From positions 1 through 13,206 of the forward strand of contig DAOVVL010000017.1 of the NCBI GenBank assembly GCA_030637205.1: a stretch of DNA of 13,206 bases, read 5' to 3'. Shown in pieces: positions 1-6,618 of this stretch (position 1 is its first letter; each line of letters begins with the position of its first letter). Under the pieces are notes generated by a model. The model searched no databases. It had not been told where the DNA came from and saw only the letters and a list, made by a program, of their open reading frames with translations. The position numbers and the translations under genes are program-made. The stretch is from Thalassospiraceae bacterium. Its GTDB lineage: Bacteria > Pseudomonadota > Alphaproteobacteria > Rhodospirillales > Magnetovibrionaceae.

Positions 1-1185
1 CACATAGCCAGCTGCCAGTCGGCGGCTCGCGTTCATGAAGTACGCATACCCGCCAATGCGCGCCAGTCGTTCGCGCACGCCTTCAAATCGGCCAATGGGC
101 AGGCCAAACTGTTCGCGCACATTGCAATAGGCTGACGTTGCGCGCGCGGTAACCTGCGCCGCGCCAACAGATAACGACGGCAACGAAATGCAGCGCCCGG
201 CTGCAAGGTTTTCCATCAACATGCGCCATCCGGTTCCGGCCTGTTCAGCACCGCCGATGATGTAATCAATGGGGATGAATACATTTTTGCCCGTAACGGG
301 GCCGTTCATGAACGGAATGCCCATCGGGTCATGGCGGTTGCCGACCACCACACCCGGCGTGTCGCTGGGGATCAGCGCACAGGTAATGCCGATGTCTTCG
401 ACGTCACCCAGCAGATGGTCGGGATCAAACAGTTTGAACGCAACGCCCAGCACGGTCGCAACCGGGGCCAGCGTGATATAGCGTTTGTTGAAGTCCATGC
501 GAATACCCAGCGTTTCTTTTCCTTCCCAGGTTCCCTTGCACACCACGCCACGGCTTTGCCCGTTGGCGGCGTCGGACCCGGCGCCGGGTTCGGTCAGCGC
601 AAAACACGGAATTTCATCGCCCACCGCCAGGCGCGGCAGGTAGTGTTTTTTCTGCGCATCCGTTCCGTATTGCATCAACAATTCACCCGGGCCCAACGAA
701 TTGGGTACCATCACGGTGACGGCTGCGGTGGCCGAATGGCTGGAAACCTTGGTTACCACGGCGCTATGTAAGTGCGCCGAAAAACCCAGGCCGCCATATT
801 CCTTGGGGATAATCATGCCGAAGAATTTTTCGCGCTTGATGAAATCCCAAACTTCGGGCGTGAGATCGCGGTCCTGCATCACCTGCCAGTCATCGACCAT
901 GCGGCACAGTTCTTCGACCGGGCCGTCCAGAAATGCCTGTTCTTCGTCGCTCAGTTCCTGAATTTTGAAATCAAGCAGCTGGTCCCAGTCCGGCTTGCCG
1001 GAAAACAGCTCACCGTCCCAGCCCACCGTTCCGGCTTCCAGCGCGATGCGTTCGGTTTCGCCCATTTGCGGAAGCACGCGTTTGACGATTTTCATAATCG
1101 GCAAGGAAATCACCAGCCGGCGCACAGGGGCTACGGCGAATATGATAATTACCAAGGCGAAGACAATCAGGATGATGGTGGTCAT
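1..1185 (-). CDS. fadE: Acyl-CoA dehydrogenase FadE, C-terminal part cut off by window edge
   Basis: This gene encodes an FAD-dependent acyl-CoA dehydrogenase, which makes trans-2-enoyl-CoA in the first oxidative step of beta-oxidation. The 395 codons present stay open to base 1; E. coli FadE is about 814 residues, so roughly half is seen. Residues 2-20 form a hydrophobic membrane segment followed by an RR pair. Stretches I recognise from enterobacterial FadE include WDGELFSGKPDW, EEQAFLDGPVEE, MIIPKEYGGLGFSA, VPNSLGPGELL, CFALTEPGAGSDA (flavin-contact region, near residues 190-205), NKRYITLAP and the GWRML region. The catalytic glutamate should lie in the missing half. The ATG at 1185 follows an AGGAG ribosome site (1193-1197) that overlaps the TAG stop of the preceding gene, so it is the last cistron visible in the operon. 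FadE identity is confident; substrate chain length cannot be read from the sequence. Confidence 0.95.
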   Translation of the reverse strand, partial: MTTIILIVFALVIIIFAVAPVRRLVISLPIMKIVKRVLPQMGETERIALEAGTVGWDGELFSGKPDWDQLLDFKIQELSDEEQAFLDGPVEELCRMVDDWQVMQDRDLTPEVWDFIKREKFFGMIIPKEYGGLGFSAHLHSAVVTKVSSHSATAAVTVMVPNSLGPGELLMQYGTDAQKKHYLPRLAVGDEIPCFALTEPGAGSDAANGQSRGVVCKGTWEGKETLGIRMDFNKRYITLAPVATVLGVAFKLFDPDHLLGDVEDIGITCALIPSDTPGVVVGNRHDPMGIPFMNGPVTGKNVFIPIDYIIGGAEQAGTGWRMLMENLAAGRCISLPSLSVGAAQVTARATSAYCNVREQFGLPIGRFEGVRERLARIGGYAYFMNASRRLAAGYV

Positions 1186-1195
1186 GGCGTGTCTC

Positions 1196-3505
1196 CTAGT
1201 TTCTAAGCGGTTTACCGGTTTTCAACATGGCAGTGATGCGGGCCATGGTCTCGGGCGTTTTGGCTAACCTAATGTCTGCTTCGCGTTCAAGTTTCAGGAC
1301 GTCGGCTTCGGTGCAGATGTCCATCACGTCGGTGTCGCCACCTGAAAGCACACGCGCCAGTTCGCGTGCGATGGTGGCATCGTGCGGTGTGGCGACGCCT
1401 TTATTGACAAAGTCGTTCACCGCCAGCATCAGGGCGGCGCGGCCACCGGGGCCGGGCAGGCGCATCTCAAGCGGGTCGGGCGGGGTGTAATCCACTGCCA
1501 GTTCAAGCACGTTTTGTTTGGCCGTAGCCAATACCCGGTCGCGGTTCATCACAATTTCATCACCGTTGCGAACAAACTGGTGATCGCGCGCTTCAAAGGC
1601 CGAGGTCGCGACCTCGGCGGTGGCGATGGTCTCGAACGCTCTCATCACCGGGGGCATGGGGCCACCGGGGCGGTCTTTTGTCTGGGTCCAGCGCACCAAC
1701 AATTCCTTGCACCCACCCCATCCGGGCACGATGCCGACGGCGGCTTCGACCAGCCCGATATAGGTTTCGGCGTGGGGCGTCAGGCGGTCGCAATGCAGCA
1801 GAACTTCACAGCCGCCGCCCAGCGACATACCGCCCGGCGCGCCGACCACGGGGAAGGGCGAATATTTCAGGCGCCTGAATGTGTTCTGGCCATAACTGAG
1901 GATAAGTTGTACCAGCGGCCACAGGTGTAATTTGCCCGCAATCAGCACCATCGCGATGTTGGCCCCGACCGAGAAGTTGCTGCCTTCGTTATAAATCACC
2001 AAGCCCTTGAAGCCGCGCGCGGGTAATTCCTTGACCGCCTTGTTAACGATCCACAGGATCAGCGGGTCGAGAGAATTCATCTTCGACGTGAATTCAAGGC
2101 ACGCGACGCCGTCGCCGATATCCCAGACACTGGCAGACGGGTTGGAAAACATCGGCTTTTGCGTAAGCTTGATATCGGCAAGGGAAATTGTGCCCGCAGT
2201 GCGTTCAACCGGAACATGTCTGGTGCCATTAAAGCGGTGCAGTTTTCCGTCTTGAACCCGGTAAAAGGTTTTGTTGCCCACCGCTGCCAACATGGCCGGG
2301 ACTTCCATATCCTGCGCTTCAAGGTAATCGGCAAACCATGCCGGGCTCATTTTATCGATCAGCTCGAACGGACCCCATTTCCAGTTGTAACCAAGGCGCA
2401 TGGCGCGATCGACGGCTTCGATGTCGCCCGCGATATCGGGGGCATGTTGGACCGCGTAAGATAACGTCTTTGACATGACCGACCAGGCGTAGGTTCCTTC
2501 GGCGCTTTCGTGGGTGAACAACGCCTGAAGGCCCAACTTGCGCGACGCTTTCAACGCCGCCGGTTTGGGCCGCTTGGCCAATGCATAACTGCCATCCAGC
2601 AGGCTCATCACTTCTTTGTTGCGATCTTTATCCAGGCGGTAAAACCCGCCTTTGCCTTTGCGCCCGGTATAGCCGGCATCAATCATGGTTTGCAGCTGTT
2701 CGGGGGCCGGGCCCAGTTCGTGAAAGGCGTCGCCTTCGGGCAGGGTGTCTTCAAAGCTTTTAAGAACGTGCGGCATTAAATCCAGCCCCACCAGATCAAG
2801 CAATGCAAACACGCCCGTTTTAGGCACACCAATGGGGCGGCCCAGAACCGCGTCGGCTTCTTCAACGCCAATGCCCCGGCGGATGGCTTCGGTGACGGCA
2901 CAATGCAGCCAGTAGGTTCCGATGCGGTTGGCGATAAAGCCCGGCGTATCGTTACAGCGAACAATGCTTTTGCCCATGTGACGGTCGGCAAAGTCGAGCA
3001 CCTTCGCGACGGCGTTTGCGTCAGTTTCCGGTCCGGTGATGACTTCCAACAAGCGCATGTAACGCGGCGGATTGAAAAAGTGGGTAATCAGGAAACGGCT
3101 TTTCAGGTCATCAATCATGCCTTCGGTGAGGATTTCCAGCGGCAGGGTCGAGGTATTGGAACTCAGCACTGCGTCTTCGCGCAAGTGCTGCGCCAGATCG
3201 CGGTAAAGCTGTTGTTTGATATCGGCGCGTTCAATGATGACTTCGATCACCCAGTCACATTCACTGACACTTTCCAGATCGCCCTCAACCGTGCCGGGCT
3301 GGATGCGCTTGGCGAACGATTTGTGCATTAAGGGTGCCGGTTTGGTTTTAAGCATTTTCTTGATGGCGCCTTCGGCGGCACCTTCAACCACATCCAGCAG
3401 CAATACATCCGCGCCTGCGTTGGCGGCCTGGGCGGCAATGCCAGAGCCCATCACGCCGGCACCAATGACGCAGACTCTTTTAACCTTGTTCAATTCTGAG
3501 TTCAT
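1196..3505 (-). CDS. fadN: Bifunctional 3-hydroxyacyl-CoA dehydrogenase / enoyl-CoA hydratase (FadN-type domain order)
   Basis: This 769-residue enzyme carries hydration of trans-2-enoyl-CoA and NAD-dependent oxidation of 3-hydroxyacyl-CoA on one chain. The N-terminal half is the dehydrogenase: Rossmann motif GAGVMGSG (15-22), catalytic His142 in THFFNPP and Glu154 in RLLEVI, DTPGFIANR (186-194), and a second C-domain repeat with LGYNWKWGPFEL (371-382). The crotonase half begins near residue 455, with FSVGANIA (511-518), GGGCE (563-567, Glu567) and VEAAVGIVPGWGG (Glu587), so both hydratase glutamates are kept. The order dehydrogenase-then-hydratase is the reverse of E. coli FadB/FadJ and matches Bacillus FadN. 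I chose the ATG at 3505 because GGAGG (3513-3517) lies 7 nt upstream and the ATG overlaps the thiolase stop as ATGA; an in-frame start at 3571 would run into the thiolase gene. The symbol is given by architecture. Confidence 0.93.
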   Translation of the reverse strand: MNSELNKVKRVCVIGAGVMGSGIAAQAANAGADVLLLDVVEGAAEGAIKKMLKTKPAPLMHKSFAKRIQPGTVEGDLESVSECDWVIEVIIERADIKQQLYRDLAQHLREDAVLSSNTSTLPLEILTEGMIDDLKSRFLITHFFNPPRYMRLLEVITGPETDANAVAKVLDFADRHMGKSIVRCNDTPGFIANRIGTYWLHCAVTEAIRRGIGVEEADAVLGRPIGVPKTGVFALLDLVGLDLMPHVLKSFEDTLPEGDAFHELGPAPEQLQTMIDAGYTGRKGKGGFYRLDKDRNKEVMSLLDGSYALAKRPKPAALKASRKLGLQALFTHESAEGTYAWSVMSKTLSYAVQHAPDIAGDIEAVDRAMRLGYNWKWGPFELIDKMSPAWFADYLEAQDMEVPAMLAAVGNKTFYRVQDGKLHRFNGTRHVPVERTAGTISLADIKLTQKPMFSNPSASVWDIGDGVACLEFTSKMNSLDPLILWIVNKAVKELPARGFKGLVIYNEGSNFSVGANIAMVLIAGKLHLWPLVQLILSYGQNTFRRLKYSPFPVVGAPGGMSLGGGCEVLLHCDRLTPHAETYIGLVEAAVGIVPGWGGCKELLVRWTQTKDRPGGPMPPVMRAFETIATAEVATSAFEARDHQFVRNGDEIVMNRDRVLATAKQNVLELAVDYTPPDPLEMRLPGPGGRAALMLAVNDFVNKGVATPHDATIARELARVLSGGDTDVMDICTEADVLKLEREADIRLAKTPETMARITAMLKTGKPLRN

Positions 3506-4659
3506 TTGATGCCCTCCAGCACCGTGGCGATGCCTTGGCCGCCGCCGATGCATTGGGTCGAAAGCGCCCACTTGCCACCGGTGCGTTTGAGAATTTGCGC
3601 GGCCTTGCCGGTGATGCGCGCGCCGGTCGCGCCTAACGGGTGGCCCAGCGCAATGGCGCCGCCATCAATGTTGATTTTGCTAACGTCCAGCCGCAAATCG
3701 CGGATCGATGCGATGGACTGGCTGGCAAAGGCTTCGTTCAGCTCAATCACGTCGAGGTCATCAACCGTAATGCCGGCGCGCTTTAAGGCTTTATTGCTCG
3801 ATCCCACCGGGCCGATACCCATGATTTCGGGCTGGCACCCGGCGACGGCAAACGCGCGCACGTACGCCAGTGGTTGCAGATTGTTTTTTTCAGCAAAGGC
3901 TTCGGTGGTGACCAACACCGCAGATGCGCCATCGGTCAGCGGTGACGACGTGGCGGCCGTGACCGTGCCGTCTTCCATGAACGCAGGTTTCAAGTCTTTC
4001 AGTCCTTCAAGGGTGCTGTCGGCGCGGATGCAGCCATCTTGTGAAACCAGGCCGTCATCGGTCTGGATGGGGATGATTTCATCTTTTAGTAAACCATCTG
4101 CCTGCGCCTTGGCGGCTTTTTGCTGGCTGATGAGTGCAAAAGCATCTTGCTCAGTTCGATCAATGGCGTATTTACGTGCCACATTTTCCGCTGTTTCACC
4201 CATGCCCATGTAGGCTTCGGGCATGCGTTCCACCAGAGCCGGATGGGGCAGGGGATTAAACCCGGTCATGGGGATGCGGCTCATGCTTTCAACGCCCGCA
4301 CACAGGTAAGCTTCGCCCGCGCCCATTTGCATGGCACCCGCCGCCATGTGGATGGCCTGCATGGAAGACCCGCAAAAGCGGTTGACCGTGACGCCACCCA
4401 CAGCCAACGGCAGATCGGCCAGAAAATCGACCAGACGCGCAATGTTGAAACCCTGTTCGCCTTCGGGAAAGGCACAGCCCATGATCAGGTCTTCGATGGC
4501 GTTGGGGTCAACGCCGGTGCGTTCCATCAGGCCGCGGATCACTTGCGCGGCGATTTCATCGGGCCGGGTGCGCGCCAGTTCGCCCTTGAAGGCTTGCGCA
4601 AAAGGCGACCGGGCATAACCTGCAATAACGATGGGGACTGCGGGTGTGATTGCGTTCAT
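3502..4659 (-). CDS. fadA: Acetyl-CoA acyltransferase (3-ketoacyl-CoA thiolase)
   Basis: This thiolase of 385 residues, the usual family length, cleaves 3-ketoacyl-CoA with CoA to acetyl-CoA and a shortened acyl-CoA, the last step of each beta-oxidation round. The nucleophilic cysteine is Cys96 in NRFCGSS, the NEAF box is at 308-311, His340 sits in ALGHPLGATGAR and the second catalytic cysteine is Cys370 in TQCIGGGQG. All key thiolase residues are therefore present. The start at 4659 has AGGAG (4668-4672) 8 nt upstream. The MerR gene ends 4 bp upstream, and the stop overlaps the next gene's ATG as ATGA, which suggests coupled translation with the hydratase/dehydrogenase. The genomic context favours a degradative thiolase over a biosynthetic acetoacetyl-CoA thiolase (PhaA/AtoB), though sequence alone does not fully exclude broad specificity. 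Confidence 0.94.
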   Translation of the reverse strand: MNAITPAVPIVIAGYARSPFAQAFKGELARTRPDEIAAQVIRGLMERTGVDPNAIEDLIMGCAFPEGEQGFNIARLVDFLADLPLAVGGVTVNRFCGSSMQAIHMAAGAMQMGAGEAYLCAGVESMSRIPMTGFNPLPHPALVERMPEAYMGMGETAENVARKYAIDRTEQDAFALISQQKAAKAQADGLLKDEIIPIQTDDGLVSQDGCIRADSTLEGLKDLKPAFMEDGTVTAATSSPLTDGASAVLVTTEAFAEKNNLQPLAYVRAFAVAGCQPEIMGIGPVGSSNKALKRAGITVDDLDVIELNEAFASQSIASIRDLRLDVSKINIDGGAIALGHPLGATGARITGKAAQILKRTGGKWALSTQCIGGGQGIATVLEGIK

Positions 4660-4663
4660 GGGG

Positions 4664-4984
4664 TTAGCTCCTGTGCTTCTGATGGCGGTTCAAGTCGGCG
4701 AGTTCATGTTCAACGTCTTCTTGTATCTGGCGTACGCGCGCGGCCCAATCGTTGGCGGTGGTGGGCGAGGGGTTATCCTGGCGCGATTTAATTTCTTCAA
4801 GACTGAAGCCCAGTCGTTTGGCACGTAATATGGATTTAAGAGCTTCAACGTCCGCCGGGGTAAAACAAAGTGTGCTGCCGGCACGAAGCGGGGCTAACAA
4901 GCCGCGTTCCACATAAAGACGCACCGCGCGCTGCGTAACTTTTGTCAGCTCGGCCAGTTCAGATACTGAATATACTTCATTCAT
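4664..4984 (-). CDS. Small MerR-family transcriptional regulator of the fatty-acid operon
   Basis: This 106-residue DNA-binding protein has an N-terminal winged helix-turn-helix of MerR type: YSVSELAELTKVTQRAVRLYVERGLL (about 5-30) is the recognition region, the wing is near residues 32-45, and RLGFSLEEI (57-65) is a family hallmark. A short helical tail (about 80-100, rich in E, Q and R) probably forms the dimerising coiled coil. There is no separate ligand-binding domain and no cysteine cluster like those of metal sensors. The usual RYYE is replaced by RLYVE, and the wing reads STLCF. AGGAGG (4991-4996) lies 6 nt before the ATG, which overlaps the FadD stop as ATGA; thiolase follows after 4 bp. 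I infer autogenous control of this operon, sensing an acyl-CoA or related thioester as MerR-type LiuR regulators are thought to do. The family call is strong; ligand and direction of control are not visible. Confidence 0.88.
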   Translation of the reverse strand: MNEVYSVSELAELTKVTQRAVRLYVERGLLAPLRAGSTLCFTPADVEALKSILRAKRLGFSLEEIKSRQDNPSPTTANDWAARVRQIQEDVEHELADLNRHQKHRS

Positions 4985-6618
4985 TTTGTGCCTCCTTGCC
5001 GGGCGGCTTCTTCGGCGACCAATTCTTTTTTCGAAAGTTTCCCGATCAGGGTCTTGGGCAGCTCGGTGCGAATTTCCACCGCTGCCGGGCGCTCAATGGG
5101 GTTCAGATGATCGTGGGCATAGGCCATCAACGCTTCTTCGCTGACCGTGGCGCCGGGTTTCAATGTCACAAACGCCTTGGGTGCCTCACCCCGGTAGTCG
5201 TCTTTGATGCCGATAACCACGACTTCGGCCACATCGTCATGGGTATACAGCGCATCTTCAACCATTCGCGGGTAAACGTTGAATCCCGAACAAATGATCA
5301 CGTCCTTGATGCGGTCGGTAATAAATATGTAGCCTTCTTCATCTTCATAGGCGACATCACCGGTACGCAACCATCCATCAGAAATGACTTCGCGGGTTTC
5401 ATCGGGGCGTTGCCAGTATCCGGGCATGACCTGGGGGCCGCGCACCACCAATTCGCCGCGCTCACCCGTGGGCATGACATTCGAAGCGCGTTCCAGATCG
5501 CGGATTTCAACCTCGGTCCATGGAAGCGCCATCCCGATGGAGCCCGTTTTATTTTCGCCGCTGGGCGGGTTGCACGTTACCACCGGGGAAGCTTCGGTCA
5601 GGCCGTATCCTTCGACCAGCACACAGCCGCTTTTTTTCTCAAACGAAAGTTTGACCTCGGGCGGAAGGGGTGCGCCACCGGAAATGCAATAGCGGATAGA
5701 ACTGAGATCGAATTTATCAATCCCGTCAAACCCATTGATGGCGCCATAGATGGTCGGCACGGCAGGAAACAGCGTGGGGTGCTTTTCATCAATGGTTTCG
5801 AGAACCTGTTTCAGATCAAACCTTGGCAGCAAGATCAGTTCGGCAGCCGAGCCTATGCCTAAATTCATTGCCGCCGTCATGGCAAACACATGGAAAAACG
5901 GGATAACGCACAACATACGTTCATCACCCGGTTTGGTTTCACCCAACCAGATGCGCACCTGTTCTGCGTTGGCCGAAATGTTGGCGTGCGTCAACATGGC
6001 GCCTTTGGGAACGCCCGTGGTGCCGCCGGTATATTGCAGCACCGCGATATCTTTTTCAGGGTCGATGTCCACGGGCTTGGGGTCGTCTTTATCGGCCACC
6101 AGTAAGTCGAACGGCACATGGCCAAGGTCCGGTGGCACAAACGAGATTTCGGCGCGCTTGAAAATTTGCAACAACATACCTTTAACCGGGGGCAGGGCAT
6201 CGGCCAGCGAACACACGACAATGGAACGCAGGCTGGTGTTGTGAAGCGATGCCGCAACCTTGGGATAGATCTTGTTCAGGTCCAGCGTGAACATCACCTC
6301 AACTTCGCTATCTTTGATCTGGTCGCGGACTTCGCGTTCGGTGTAAAGCGGGTTGAAATTGACCACCGTGGCCCCGGCCATCAAGGTGGCATAGTACGCA
6401 ATCACGTAATACGGAGAATTGGGAAGGCACATCCCGACCCGGCTGCCTTTGCCCAAGCCTAAATCCTGCAACCCCCGCGCGGCGCGTTTAACTGTTTCAA
6501 GCACTTCGCCATAGGTCATTTTCGCGCCTAAAAAATCAATGCACGGAAGTTCCGGGTGCGCTGTGGCGATATCTGTGAAAATGTGCGTGGCTGCTTTGAA
6601 CGTGGGCTGGTCATTCAT
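4981..6618 (-). CDS. fadD: Long-chain fatty acid--CoA ligase (FadD type)
   Basis: This ATP-dependent acyl-CoA synthetase (545 residues, normal for the family) activates free fatty acids through an acyl-adenylate for entry into beta-oxidation. Adenylate-forming signatures run in order: phosphate loop YTGGTTGVPKG (196-206), HVFAM (243-247), the GYGLTE motif (337-342), GWLRTGD with Asp421 (415-421), the hinge and FACS-like segment DRIKDVIICSGFNVYP (435-450), and the C-terminal catalytic lysine region PKTLIGK with Lys527. There is no signal peptide; the protein is probably cytoplasmic or membrane-associated. The start at 6618 is supported by GGAGG (6626-6630) 7 nt upstream and by an ATGA overlap with the preceding gene. 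Long-chain preference is inferred from the FACS-like motif and from FadE, thiolase and FadN partners in the same operon; a medium-chain substrate remains possible. Confidence 0.93.
   Translation of the reverse strand: MNDQPTFKAATHIFTDIATAHPELPCIDFLGAKMTYGEVLETVKRAARGLQDLGLGKGSRVGMCLPNSPYYVIAYYATLMAGATVVNFNPLYTEREVRDQIKDSEVEVMFTLDLNKIYPKVAASLHNTSLRSIVVCSLADALPPVKGMLLQIFKRAEISFVPPDLGHVPFDLLVADKDDPKPVDIDPEKDIAVLQYTGGTTGVPKGAMLTHANISANAEQVRIWLGETKPGDERMLCVIPFFHVFAMTAAMNLGIGSAAELILLPRFDLKQVLETIDEKHPTLFPAVPTIYGAINGFDGIDKFDLSSIRYCISGGAPLPPEVKLSFEKKSGCVLVEGYGLTEASPVVTCNPPSGENKTGSIGMALPWTEVEIRDLERASNVMPTGERGELVVRGPQVMPGYWQRPDETREVISDGWLRTGDVAYEDEEGYIFITDRIKDVIICSGFNVYPRMVEDALYTHDDVAEVVVIGIKDDYRGEAPKAFVTLKPGATVSEEALMAYAHDHLNPIERPAAVEIRTELPKTLIGKLSKKELVAEEAARQGGTK

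Noticed and set aside
3506..3571. In-frame 22-codon N-terminal extension of the FadN-type enzyme, starting at 3571
   Set aside because: It would overlap the thiolase coding region by 70 bp. The ATG at 3505 has GGAGG 7 nt upstream, directly precedes the Rossmann domain, and forms a clean ATGA overlap.
3506..4791. Long plus-strand open frames (235 and 223 codons) opposite the thiolase
   Set aside because: They are antisense shadows of the thiolase and MerR genes, without family motifs or ribosome sites.
4942..5862. 306-codon plus-strand open frame
   Set aside because: It lies wholly opposite the acyl-CoA synthetase (and the end of the MerR gene), whose family motifs are unmistakable. The plus-strand product has no recognisable domain and is an antisense shadow of GC-rich coding DNA.
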